From assembly GCF_045290345.1 (NCBI RefSeq), contig NZ_CP155447.1:10664001-10728000 (forward strand): a stretch of 64,000 nucleotides of DNA, read 5' to 3'. The position numbers were made by a program, and so were the translations under genes. The notes under the pieces were generated by a model. The model was not told the DNA's origin. It saw nothing but the letters and a program-made list of their open reading frames with translations, and did not search any database. This document shows, piece after piece, positions 36,817-45,691 of this stretch. The DNA is from Singulisphaera sp045290345 (lineage in GTDB: Bacteria > Planctomycetota > Planctomycetia > Isosphaerales > Isosphaeraceae). The first letter of the stretch is position 1, and the number at the start of each line of letters is the position of its first letter.

Positions 36817-37818
36817 ATGAGCCGTCGCTATGTGAATCAGCTGAGCAACGGAGACGCGGTCGACGAATCCTTCTTGGTCGCCGACAAGCAACTCCGTGCG
36901 AATCGCCAGGGCAATCTCTACCTCCACCTTGAACTGCGAGACAAGACGGGAAGCGTCGGTGCGCGGCTCTGGAATGCGAGTGAGGGGCTGGCGCGAACGT
37001 TCGATCCAGGAGACTATCTCCGGGTCAAAGGGAAGACTCAAGTCTTCCAGGGCGCCTTGCAACTAATCCTCTCGCATATCGAGGTCGTCGATCCGACGAA
37101 GATCGAGCCCGAGGATTACCTCCCGCAAAGCACCCAGAATGTCGCGCGACTGACCGCGAGGCTCCGCGAAATCCTTCTGAGCATCAGTAATCCGCACTTG
37201 CGGGCGCTCGTCGAATGCTTCCTCATCGACGAGGAGTTCGTTCGTAAATTCACCACGGCGCCGGCGGGAATTAAAAACCACCACGCCTACCACGCGGGGC
37301 TGCTCGAGCACGTCGTCACGATCCTCACGATCGCCGACCGCATCGTCGACCTCTATCCCGAGCTTGACCGCGACCTCTTGCTCACGGGCATCTTTCTCCA
37401 CGACATCGGCAAGGTAAGCGAGCTCAGCTACGATCGCGCCTTCGCCTATAGTGATGAAGGACAACTCGTCGGGCACCTGGTCATGGGTGTCGAGATGCTG
37501 CGCGACAAGGTCGAGCAGAGCGCGGATCTGACGGGCGAACCGTTCCCGAACGAGCTCTTGCTCCGCCTCAAGCATATGATCGTCAGCCACCACGGCACGC
37601 ACGAGTTTGGCAGCCCCAAGCTGCCGATGACTCTCGAGGCGATCGCGCTCCACTACCTCGACAACCTCGACGCCAAGATCCACACGTTCAGCCGTGAGAT
37701 CCGCGACGACCCGTGCCGAGAGTCGAGCTGGACCCCGTTCCAGCAGAACCTGGGGCGGCGACTCTTCAAGGGAGTCGCACAGTCAAACGGCCTCGCGGAC
37801 GAAACGGTGGAGTCCTGA
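36817..37818 (+). CDS. yhaM: YhaM-like 3'-5' exoribonuclease (OB fold plus HD domain)
   Basis: A 333-residue nuclease of the YhaM/CbfA group that degrades RNA and single-stranded DNA from the 3' end. Residues about 15-90 form an OB-fold nucleic-acid-binding domain (ANRQGNLYLHLELRDKTGSV, GDYLRVKGKTQVFQGALQL). Residues about 150-310 form an HD phosphohydrolase domain with metal ligands in HHAYHAGLLEHV, LTGIFLHDIGK and MIVSHHGTHEFGSPKLP. The length matches the family. RNase R follows about 400 bp downstream on the same strand, so this is an RNA-decay neighbourhood. Confidence 0.92.
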   Translation: MSRRYVNQLSNGDAVDESFLVADKQLRANRQGNLYLHLELRDKTGSVGARLWNASEGLARTFDPGDYLRVKGKTQVFQGALQLILSHIEVVDPTKIEPEDYLPQSTQNVARLTARLREILLSISNPHLRALVECFLIDEEFVRKFTTAPAGIKNHHAYHAGLLEHVVTILTIADRIVDLYPELDRDLLLTGIFLHDIGKVSELSYDRAFAYSDEGQLVGHLVMGVEMLRDKVEQSADLTGEPFPNELLLRLKHMIVSHHGTHEFGSPKLPMTLEAIALHYLDNLDAKIHTFSREIRDDPCRESSWTPFQQNLGRRLFKGVAQSNGLADETVES

Positions 37819-38224
37819 ACTCCTCCGTCGAGATCTGACCGGTTCCGAATCGCTCGCCAATCGGCCGATTCGAACCGGGATAAGTCGTCAGTCTGGGTGT
37901 CACGGGTTCCCGCCACGGAACCCGTGACGCCACGGCCCCAGGAGCTTCCCGCGCCTGAGAGCCGGTCACCATCGTCGGCTCCCTTCCGCTCGATTCAATC
38001 CGCCTTTTAAAACATCTCTTTGCACGCGTCTCCGCCATGCCGGGTCGTCCTTTCCGATTTCGAGTCCCGCGAGCAGAACCGGGGAGCCGATAAATCCGAG
38101 GAATCACTCGATCGGAGCCGGGCTGGCTCGCGCAAGCTGACCACGGTAGCCTTTGAGGGTTCGCCTGCTGCGCCTCGCCTGGCGATCACCGTGCCCCGAC
38201 ACCGGCAGAGCGGAGAGACCGTCG
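37819..38224. other. Intergenic region between yhaM-like gene and rnr
   Basis: About 400 bp with no supported gene. It contains the perfect hairpin at 37899-37928 and should hold the rnr promoter, which I could not place. Confidence 0.5.
37899..37928 (+). terminator. Perfect 12-bp hairpin after the yhaM-like gene
   Basis: gtcacgggttcc, loop cgccac, ggaacccgtgac. It lies 81 bp after the stop, without a long T run. Probably ends the transcript or protects its 3' end. Confidence 0.55.
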
Positions 38225-40501
38225 ATGACCGACCCGACAGACAAGGTGTTAGATCTGGTCTCCGAGGCCGAATACAAGCCGATGACGGTGAAGGCGATGT
38301 CGCGCCGACTCGGGGTCGATCCCGAGGATTACCCCTCGTTTCGGGCGGCCGTCAAGGGGATGATCAAGGATGGCCGCCTCGAGATCGCCAAAGACAAGCG
38401 ACTGAGCAAGCCCCACACGAAAGGTACGATCATCGGCCTCTTCCGACGGTCGGCGAAAGGCTTCGGCTTCGTTCGCCCCCATACGTCGAAAGAGAAGACC
38501 GACCAGATCTACATCCCGATCGACCAGAGCCGCGACGCCTCGAGCGGCGACGAGGTCGCGGTCAAGATCACCAAGCGGCCCAAAGGGCCGGGGATGAACG
38601 TCGAAGGTCGGATCGTCCAGATCCTCGAGCGGGCGTCCGGGATCTTCGTGGGGACCTACTACGAGGAGTTGGGGGCCGGATTCGTACGCGTGGACGGCAC
38701 CACCTTCGGCGCACCGATCTATGTCGGCGATCCCGGAGCCAAAGGGGCGAAGCCGTCCGACAAGGTCGCGATCGAGATGGTTTCCTATCCGACCCCGTAT
38801 GCCGCGGGGGAGGGGGTGATCAGCGAGATCCTCGGCCCACGCGGCCAGCCCGGTGTCGACACCTTGGGGGTAATCCGCGCGTTCAACATCCCCGATACCT
38901 TCGACGAAGAGACGCTCAACGAAGCCAGGAAGTTGGGCAAGCAGTTCTCGGAGACGGAGATCGGCGACCGACTCGACCTCCGCGGCACGCTCACGGTCAC
39001 CATCGACCCGGCCACCGCGCGTGACTTCGATGACGCGATCACCCTCTCACGCGACGAGCGAGGCTTCTGGAGCCTGGGAGTCCATATCGCCGACGTCTCC
39101 CACTTCGTGCAGCCCAACTCGAACCTCGATCGCACCGCACGTCAGCGTGGTACGAGCGTCTATCTGCCCGATCGGGTCATCCCGATGCTCCCCGAAGTCA
39201 TCTCCAATAGCCTGGCGAGCCTCCAGGCCGGCAAGGTCCGCTACACCGTCAGCGCTCTCCTGGAATTCAACTCCGAGGGGATCCGCACCGGCCTGAGCTT
39301 CGCACGCTCGGCGATCAACGTCGACCACCGGTTCTCCTACGAAGACGCCTTCAAGGTGATGAAGGAGCCCGCGACCACCCACGAAGGGGTCGCCCCCGAA
39401 GTCGCCCGCATGCTCGGCGAGATGCTCGAGCTCGCCCAGATTCTCCGCCGCCGCCGCTTCGAGCGCGGGGCGTTAGAGCTGAACATGCCGGCGGTCGAAG
39501 TCGATCTGGGCGAACAAGGGGAGGTCGTCGGGGCCCATCTCGCCTCGAACGACGAGAGCCACCAGGTGATCGAAGACTTCATGCTCGCGGCCAACGAAGC
39601 CGTCGCGACCTTCCTGACCGAGAAGCACGCCGGCTTTCTCCGGCGGACCCATGCCGACCCCGAGCCGACCAAGCTGGACGCATTCGCCGAGTTCGCCCGA
39701 AGTCTGGGCCTGGAGATCGAAAACCCGCAGAGTCGGTTCGAGCTCCAACGCATCCTGATCGAGACGGCGGGCAAGCCCGAAGAGTATGCGGTTCACTACG
39801 GTGTCCTTCGCAGCCTGAAACAGGCGGTCTACACGCCCGAAGCCGAAGGACACTTCGCCCTGGCCAGCGAGAACTATTGCCACTTCACCTCACCGATTCG
39901 CCGCTATCCCGACCTTCAGGTCCACCGCCAGTTGACGACCCTGCTCGAAGGGAAGCGGCCCAAGAGCGACCACGACGAGCTGACCGTCCTGGCTGACCAT
40001 TGCACGAAGACCGAGCGCCGCGCGGAGGCCGCGGAGCGCGAGCTCGTGAAGATCAAGCTCCTGACCTATCTCGAGAGCCGGATCGGTGAAGCGTTCCAGG
40101 CAATTATCATCGGGGTCGAGGAGTTCGGCCTGTTCTGTCGAATTGTCAACCTGCCGGTCGACGGACTCGTCCACATCACGAGCCTCGCCGACGACTATTA
40201 CTACCTCGAATTCGAGACGCATACCTTGATCGGCCGCCGCTCCGGCCGCCGCTACCGGTTAGGAGACCACATCGAGGTCCGGATCACGCGCATCGACATT
40301 GATCGGCGGGAGCTCGACCTCGCCCCCGCCGACATCCAGGAGGAGGAATCCCGCCCGAAACGGCCGGGAGCAACGACCAGCACGCCCGAGGCGCGCCGGT
40401 CTCGCCCTCCTGCCTCAAGCCTGGCCAAAGCCGCTCGGTCGAAGTCGAATCCAAAGAGCTCGAAAAAGAAGAAGGGGAAAGGAAAGCGATCGAAGGGTTG
40501 A
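38225..40501 (+). CDS. rnr: Ribonuclease R
   Basis: Processive 3'-5' exoribonuclease that can unwind structured RNA. ATG 38225 gives 758 residues; an upstream extension in the same frame is not family-like. The order is a winged-helix N-terminus (PMTVKAMSRRLGVDPEDYPS), two cold-shock domains (GTIIGLFRRSAKGFGFVRPH), the RNB catalytic domain and an S1 domain (IVNLPVDGLVHITSLADDYY). The RNB active site is visible as TVTIDPATARDFDDAITLSR, whose aspartates bind Mg. The C-terminus is a Lys/Ser-rich basic tail typical of RNase R, probably helping RNA binding. Confidence 0.96.
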   Translation: MTDPTDKVLDLVSEAEYKPMTVKAMSRRLGVDPEDYPSFRAAVKGMIKDGRLEIAKDKRLSKPHTKGTIIGLFRRSAKGFGFVRPHTSKEKTDQIYIPIDQSRDASSGDEVAVKITKRPKGPGMNVEGRIVQILERASGIFVGTYYEELGAGFVRVDGTTFGAPIYVGDPGAKGAKPSDKVAIEMVSYPTPYAAGEGVISEILGPRGQPGVDTLGVIRAFNIPDTFDEETLNEARKLGKQFSETEIGDRLDLRGTLTVTIDPATARDFDDAITLSRDERGFWSLGVHIADVSHFVQPNSNLDRTARQRGTSVYLPDRVIPMLPEVISNSLASLQAGKVRYTVSALLEFNSEGIRTGLSFARSAINVDHRFSYEDAFKVMKEPATTHEGVAPEVARMLGEMLELAQILRRRRFERGALELNMPAVEVDLGEQGEVVGAHLASNDESHQVIEDFMLAANEAVATFLTEKHAGFLRRTHADPEPTKLDAFAEFARSLGLEIENPQSRFELQRILIETAGKPEEYAVHYGVLRSLKQAVYTPEAEGHFALASENYCHFTSPIRRYPDLQVHRQLTTLLEGKRPKSDHDELTVLADHCTKTERRAEAAERELVKIKLLTYLESRIGEAFQAIIIGVEEFGLFCRIVNLPVDGLVHITSLADDYYYLEFETHTLIGRRSGRRYRLGDHIEVRITRIDIDRRELDLAPADIQEEESRPKRPGATTSTPEARRSRPPASSLAKAARSKSNPKSSKKKKGKGKRSKG

Positions 40502-40513
40502 TCGACCCGCCCC

Positions 40514-40840
40514 TCAGTCGGAGCCCAACTTCGCGCGGCGCTTCGGACGACTCGTGGATCCTTTAGGGGCGGCCGGTTTCTTCCCGGCCGCCTCTTTTCG
40601 CGCCTTGGCCAGCGTTTCGCGGACGAACTCAACGCTGGGTAAGTTGATCAACAAGGCCTCGGCTCCGCCGGGCGCCACCTGGATGAGATGCCAGCAACCA
40701 CATTGACTACACGTTCCCAGCAATTCGTTGGGATCATGCTCTTGCGGCTGATGAATATCGAGTTCGGTCTGGCACTTCTGACAAAAGGGCGAAACGAATC
40801 CGTCTGGAGAGACCTCCAGCACGGTCACGTTCCACGTCAT
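40514..40840 (-). CDS. Small zinc-ribbon protein with a basic tail
   Basis: A 108-residue protein from ATG 40840. Two Cys pairs, C-Q-K-C and C-S-Q-C, are about 27 residues apart, giving a zinc ribbon. The following helix (VEFVRETLAKARKEA) leads into a Lys/Pro/Arg-rich tail. Longer frames upstream lack protein-like character. It converges on rnr, with only 12 bp between their stops. No family name is known to me; nucleic-acid binding is suggested by the ribbon and tail. Confidence 0.65.
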   Translation of the reverse strand: MTWNVTVLEVSPDGFVSPFCQKCQTELDIHQPQEHDPNELLGTCSQCGCWHLIQVAPGGAEALLINLPSVEFVRETLAKARKEAAGKKPAAPKGSTSRPKRRAKLGSD

Positions 40841-41311
40841 TGAAAGCGGACGAGTAAAAAGTGGATGCAACGCGGGGCCTCCACAATCCTCAAGGAGCCG
40901 TACTCGAGTGCATCTAGTCCCGAACCCATCATCAAGTTCGGCCCTTTCCAACGTCGAGTCAAGCCAGGGAAGAATTAAATCAAGTTTAGCCTGTAAAAGC
41001 GCCTTCCGCCAAAACAGGCATCGGGAATTTTTCAATATTTCGATGTTTTGCCCCGCTTCCATCGCGAGCTCGCAATGAAAAATGAGACGGAACCACGAGT
41101 TTTGGATGTGGGAAATTCCCGATAAAGAAATGGAGCGAGATCGCCTTCTGCCCCTCCCCATCAAAGGAATATGTTTCGGGACAAGCCAGGTCAATCACGA
41201 ACGATTGGGCTTCACAAATTAGTCCGAGACCATAAGAATCTCCGCCGTCCGGCCCGAGGGATGTAGTGGGTCGGACAACGCCTCTCCGACGGACCGAAGG
41301 GAGATCTTGCC
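40841..41311. other. Intergenic region between divergent genes
   Basis: About 470 bp between the minus-strand zinc-ribbon gene and the plus-strand HEAT gene. No gene, repeat or RNA motif was recognised. Confidence 0.45.
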
Positions 41312-42364
41312 ATGAAGAAACGATGGATCAGCGCCGGCCTGGTTCTGGCCTTGGGAGTAGGCAATCTTCCGAGCTTGGGCCAGGTCGTAGGGCGAGAGCG
41401 CGACGTGACGGTCACAGGACCGCGCGGACGCTCGATTCAGCGAAGTCTCTCCAGCCAGCGAGGTCCCGGCTACGTCAACCGCGAGGTGACGATCCAGCGG
41501 CCAGGCGGGACGTTCCAGAGCTCGAACACCGCTCAGCGAGCCGTTCCCCGCGGCCCGGCGGCCTACTCGAACCGGGGATACGTTCCCACGGGCCATCGTG
41601 GTGGTGGCGGTGGTGGTGGTGGTTATGGGCCTCGTGGTCCGGTCTTCGTCGAACGCAACGTCTACGTCAACAACAATCGAGGCCCGGGCTGGGGTCCCGC
41701 GTTGGCGGTCGGCGGCGGCCTCTTCGGCCTGGGCATGTTCGCGGGCTCAGCGCTCGCTTCGGCTCCTCCGGCTCCTGTCTTCGTGGCTCAGCCTGCCCCC
41801 ATCTACATGGCCCCCGCGCCCCCGCCGACGGTGATCTACAACGCCCCACAGCCCTACACTCCGGTCGCCCAGGCGCCGGCGACGGTCGTCGTTGACCCTG
41901 TCGCAAACGCGATCGGCCGGCTCCAGAGCAGCCACGACAACAGCCGGATCGAAGGGGCTTACACGTTAGGCCGGCTCCGCGATGCGCGAGCCGTCCCCGC
42001 GCTCGTCGATCGGCTCAAGAACGACTGGGACAAGGACGTTCGCGTCGCCGCGGCCAACGCCTTGGGTGAGATCGGCGACCCTCGCGCCTCGGAGCCGCTC
42101 CGGCAAGCCGTCGCCCTCGATAAGCGACAGGCGGTCCGTGACGCCGCCGGGCTGGCCCTCGGCCAGATTGCCAGCGGAGTTCCCACCGAGGTTCCCGCCG
42201 AGCCCGCTCTCGGCCCTGGAGCGTCGACGATCCAGACTCCCACGCAGTCGCTGACACCGAGCTCGGCCAAGTTCAGTGACGTTGCACCGCCGATCGAGGA
42301 ACAGGTCCCGCCCGACCCGACGCCCTCGTTCTCTTCCTCCCCCGGATTCAGCGGCACGCCTTGA
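41312..42364 (+). CDS. Secreted HEAT-repeat protein with a glycine-rich linker
   Basis: A 350-residue exported protein; GGGAG lies 8 bases before ATG 41312. Signal peptide 1-24, then an Arg/Pro/Gln-rich segment, a run of eight Gly (about 98-107), and a hydrophobic stretch GPALAVGGGLFGLGMFAGSA that may be a membrane helix. Residues about 200-285 contain two to three HEAT repeats (NSRIEGAYTLGRLRDARAVP; DKDVRVAAANALGEIGDPRA; RQAVRDAAGLALGQIA). The tail is Pro/Ser-rich. Such proteins are common in planctomycetes but of unknown role; HEAT repeats normally bind other proteins. A terminator follows. Confidence 0.8.
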   Translation: MKKRWISAGLVLALGVGNLPSLGQVVGRERDVTVTGPRGRSIQRSLSSQRGPGYVNREVTIQRPGGTFQSSNTAQRAVPRGPAAYSNRGYVPTGHRGGGGGGGGYGPRGPVFVERNVYVNNNRGPGWGPALAVGGGLFGLGMFAGSALASAPPAPVFVAQPAPIYMAPAPPPTVIYNAPQPYTPVAQAPATVVVDPVANAIGRLQSSHDNSRIEGAYTLGRLRDARAVPALVDRLKNDWDKDVRVAAANALGEIGDPRASEPLRQAVALDKRQAVRDAAGLALGQIASGVPTEVPAEPALGPGASTIQTPTQSLTPSSAKFSDVAPPIEEQVPPDPTPSFSSSPGFSGTP

Positions 42365-42414
42365 ATTTCGGCGTCAGTCACGCCGAAAGGCTTGATCTCG
42401 GCACATTCAACCGA

Positions 42415-42456
42415 GACGGGAAGGGAGAGCGATCTCCCCTCCCGTCTTGTTTTTTT
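42415..42456 (+). terminator. Rho-independent terminator
   Basis: A 14-bp stem (gacgggaagggaga, loop gcga, and its partner, with one internal mismatch) followed by ttgttttttt. It lies 50 bp past the HEAT gene stop, one of the clearest intrinsic terminators in the window. Confidence 0.88.
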
Positions 42457-42522
42457 GGTCCGTCTGGCCTGTGATCTTTCCAGTGTGGCGAGTCGACCTG
42501 CGAGCGGGACGGTGGAGCAGCG

Positions 42523-43980
42523 ATGCCAATGTCGAATTGCGATCCCAAGATCGAGCTGACGCCGACGGGGGACGGTCCGCCCAAGATGCCCGCCGAGTTC
42601 GGCCTATCAATGGCGACCTTCGTCATCGTGGCGAGTATGGTCGGCGTCGGAATCCTGACGACTTCAGGCTTCACCGTCTACGCCGTCGGCAGCAACCAGC
42701 TCATGCTCGGTCTCTGGGTCCTGGGGGGCGTGATCGCCGCCTCGGGCGCGTTGACACTCTGCGAGTTGTCGGCCGCGATGCCGAAGACCGGGGGCGATTA
42801 TGTTTATCTGCACGAGGCCTACGGGCCCCTGGCGGCATTCTTGTCGGGTTGGGTCTCATTCCTGATCGGCTTCGCGGCCCCCAGCGCCGCTGCGGCGTTC
42901 GGTGCCGCCAAGTTTCTCCTGGTCCCCCTCCACCTCGAAGGGCCGACCGCGCTCTACGCCCAACGAGGCCTGGCCACATTCACGATCCTGATCTTCGCGA
43001 CGATCCACACTAGGAGCAGGGGAGGGACCGCCTGGGTCCAGGGCTGGATCACGTCACTGAAGCTGCTCATCCTGGGGCTGTTCGTTCTTGCCGGGCTGGC
43101 CGTCGGCTGGCCGCATCACGCCAACCTGGTCGACCTCCCGCCCATGTCCGAGGCGCGCGTGCTCCCCATGATGTTCTCGCTCGTCTACATTTCCTACGCG
43201 TACATCGGTTGGAACGCCGCGTCGTACCTCGCCGGCGAGATCGTCGAACCGCAACGGCTCCTCCCTCGGGCCATCCTGCTCGGAACCGCGGGCGTCGTCG
43301 CCCTCTACCTCGGCTTGAATGTGGTGTACGCCCTCGCCCTGTCGGCCGACGATGTCCGTGCGATCGTCGACGCCCCGGGGAACCGGCTTCCGTACAAGCC
43401 CGAGGCCGTCGCACCCATCGCACAACTCGCCGCGCAACGGCTGTTCGGCGCACGTTGGTCGGAACCACTCTCGGTCTCGATTGGCCTGATGCTCCTCTCG
43501 TCGCTGAGCGCCTACGTCCTGCTCGGCCCCCGCGTGGTCTACGCCATGGCTCTGGCGGGACAATTTCCGAAAATCGCGGGCCGACTCTCCACGCGGGCCG
43601 CCACCCCGGTGGTTGCCACCGTCTTGCAGGTGGCGTGCACCCTCACACTCCTCTGGACGGGGTCGTTCGATAGCCTGGTCATTTATGCCAGCGTCGGCCT
43701 GGCGATCTTCTCGATGCTAACGATCAGCGCGGTCTATGTCCTCCGCGTGAATCGGCCCGATCTCCCTCGGCCGTTCAAGACTCCTGGATATCCAGTCACA
43801 CCAGCGATCTATCTCGTGTTCACGACCATCCTCACTGCCGCCGCCTTCTCGCAGCGATTCTGGGTTTCCACCTACTCGCTGCTCAGCATCATGGCGGGCG
43901 TCCCGATCTACTACTTCTGCCAGAGGGGCGGGTCGAGGGAGAACGTATCGACGGAATACGCGGTTCCCGACCAAGGATGA
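42523..43980 (+). CDS. APC-family amino acid permease
   Basis: A 485-residue transporter with about twelve membrane helices, of the amino acid-polyamine-organocation superfamily. ATG 42523 follows GGAG by 7 bases. TM1 carries the unwound glycine motif MVGVGILTTSG, and the segment CELSAAMPKTGGDYVYLHEA after TM2 is the family signature (P-x-x-G-G-x-Y). Other helices include LLILGLFVLAGLAVGWPHHA and YISYAYIGWNAASYLAGEI. Substrate, amino acid or polyamine, cannot be read from sequence. It is flanked by HEAT-repeat genes but has its own upstream terminator, so it is probably transcribed separately. Confidence 0.93.
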   Translation: MPMSNCDPKIELTPTGDGPPKMPAEFGLSMATFVIVASMVGVGILTTSGFTVYAVGSNQLMLGLWVLGGVIAASGALTLCELSAAMPKTGGDYVYLHEAYGPLAAFLSGWVSFLIGFAAPSAAAAFGAAKFLLVPLHLEGPTALYAQRGLATFTILIFATIHTRSRGGTAWVQGWITSLKLLILGLFVLAGLAVGWPHHANLVDLPPMSEARVLPMMFSLVYISYAYIGWNAASYLAGEIVEPQRLLPRAILLGTAGVVALYLGLNVVYALALSADDVRAIVDAPGNRLPYKPEAVAPIAQLAAQRLFGARWSEPLSVSIGLMLLSSLSAYVLLGPRVVYAMALAGQFPKIAGRLSTRAATPVVATVLQVACTLTLLWTGSFDSLVIYASVGLAIFSMLTISAVYVLRVNRPDLPRPFKTPGYPVTPAIYLVFTTILTAAAFSQRFWVSTYSLLSIMAGVPIYYFCQRGGSRENVSTEYAVPDQG

Positions 43981-44168
43981 GGAACGACGCCCCACTCGCG
44001 CAGACCAGCGCCCCGGCAAGGCTCGTTATCCACATCGAGCGTGCCCGCCCCTTGGTTGCTTGACGGCCGTGGCTTAATCTTTACACTGAGAGGACGGGTG
44101 CGTGAAACGCGCCGGTAAAATTCGGCGCGTGATGCGCATTCGCTCCTCTCTCCCATGAATGATGCCTC

Positions 44169-45161
44169 ATGAGCCATCCGACCGAGCGTCCGCAGCAGCC
44201 GTACGACCCTGCCTTGGCCGACCTGCCCCCCGTCGAGGCTCCCTCGGCCGGGTTCATCGTCCAGTTATTCGTGATCCCGGCCGTGATCGTGGCGGTCGTG
44301 ATCGTCGTCTGGCTCCTGTTCGGCAAGTTGGCTGGCGGCGAGCGTGATGCGATGGAGTACGTCCGCCTCCTTCGCTCTCCGAACGCCCACTGGCGGGCCG
44401 CCTACGAACTGGCCAGCCTGATCCAGAACGACCCCAAGCTGGCCAACGATCCCAAACTACTCGGCGAGCTGACCGACCTTCTAGCACACGACCTCGACCT
44501 CGAGGAGAGTCCCGAACTCACCCAGTATGTGACCCTCACGCTGGGCGCGTTCCAGACCCTCGACGCCCAGTCGGCCGACGGCCGGAACGTCGATCCGCTC
44601 GCCACCCTGGCCCGCGCTCTCGCGCCCAAGCAGCCGCCGCAAGTCCGGCTCGCCGCCGCCATCAGCCTCGCCAAACACGCCGCCCGGCTCGACGAACACC
44701 TCGAAGACCCCGGCGCGATCAAAGCGCTCGAAGTGGCGAGTGAAGACGAGAACCAGGAGCTCCGCCAGGCCGCGGTCTACGCCCTCGGCTTCTTCGGCGG
44801 TGACCAAGCGACCCGCGTGCTCCGCGACCGGCTCAAGGACGTTGACTGCTACGTCCGCTACAACACCGCGATCGCCCTGGGACGACGCGGCGACTCCGAG
44901 AGCCAGGGCGTCTTCCGTGAGATGCTCTCCTCCACCGATCTCAACAAGATCATCACCCTCGCCTCGCCGAGCGAAAAGCACAGCAAGATCGAGGCGATCG
45001 AACTCGAAGCGCTTCAATCGCTTCAACACTCGGTCGATCGGAAGTCTCCAGGACTGGCCGGGAGCCTCCGCCCCGAAATCAGCACCCTGACCAAATCAGG
45101 GCTGGTGAGTGTCCGGAACAGCGCTCAGTCGCTTTTGAAAAGTTTACCGAACACGCCTTGA
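44169..45161 (+). CDS. Membrane-anchored HEAT-repeat protein
   Basis: A 330-residue protein with a proline-rich N-terminus, one membrane helix at about residues 29-53 (GFIVQLFVIPAVIVAVVIVV) and a large helical-repeat domain facing one side. HEAT-like repeats are visible at PPQVRLAAAISLAKHAARLD, NQELRQAAVYALGFFGGDQA and DCYVRYNTAIALGRRGDSES. It resembles the other HEAT gene at 41312 only in repeat type. Likely a protein-interaction scaffold at the membrane. Confidence 0.8.
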   Translation: MSHPTERPQQPYDPALADLPPVEAPSAGFIVQLFVIPAVIVAVVIVVWLLFGKLAGGERDAMEYVRLLRSPNAHWRAAYELASLIQNDPKLANDPKLLGELTDLLAHDLDLEESPELTQYVTLTLGAFQTLDAQSADGRNVDPLATLARALAPKQPPQVRLAAAISLAKHAARLDEHLEDPGAIKALEVASEDENQELRQAAVYALGFFGGDQATRVLRDRLKDVDCYVRYNTAIALGRRGDSESQGVFREMLSSTDLNKIITLASPSEKHSKIEAIELEALQSLQHSVDRKSPGLAGSLRPEISTLTKSGLVSVRNSAQSLLKSLPNTP

Positions 45162-45691
45162 AAAGATTGGCGTTCGCAACGCATCGCTCGATTGCGCCGA
45201 AAATCCGTTCAAAGCCGATCGTAAGAAATGCGACGCTGCGTTCAGAGAACGAGAAAGTCCTTGCCTGCGTGCGAGTTCGGTGACGATCGTCCACCGGACT
45301 CGGGAAGTCTCCTCCCCAATCAGCGATCGGCTGCGCAAAGATTAGGGGGCGTGAGCATGGGAATGGCCCGAGGGTTGCTCTGGTTGGGAACTGAGGCCGA
45401 GTGAAGACGTTTGGTTTCGGGCCGAACTTCTTTATATCGGCGAAGGACGCTCAGGAATTCGGGAAAAATTTGTTTTCCCGCTAACCTCCCAATTTACCCA
45501 TGTTATACTGTGCTTAGACGTGTTTCAGAGTGATGAAACGCGCCTTGCCCGATCGAGTACGACTTGGGAAATCCAAAAAGGACTCGGGGGAGGTCGATCT
45601 CAGGGACGAGGCATGGCTCTCCGTCTTGGGCCGTTTGACACCACTAGCGCAGACAACAGGGAAGCCCGCTTACATCGTCGAGGAGAAACGC
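45162..45691. other. Leader region of the 16-residue-repeat gene
   Basis: About 530 bp. The frame of the next gene is open from 45530, but the leader residues have no recognisable content, and the good ribosome site is at 45692. An extended -10 box lies at 45501-45509. Confidence 0.5.
45501..45509 (+). promoter_or_regulatory. Extended -10 promoter element
   Basis: tgttatact: TG-n-TATACT, an extended -10 that can work without a good -35. It is 183 bp upstream of ATG 45692. No consensus -35 is seen at 17 bases. Confidence 0.4.
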
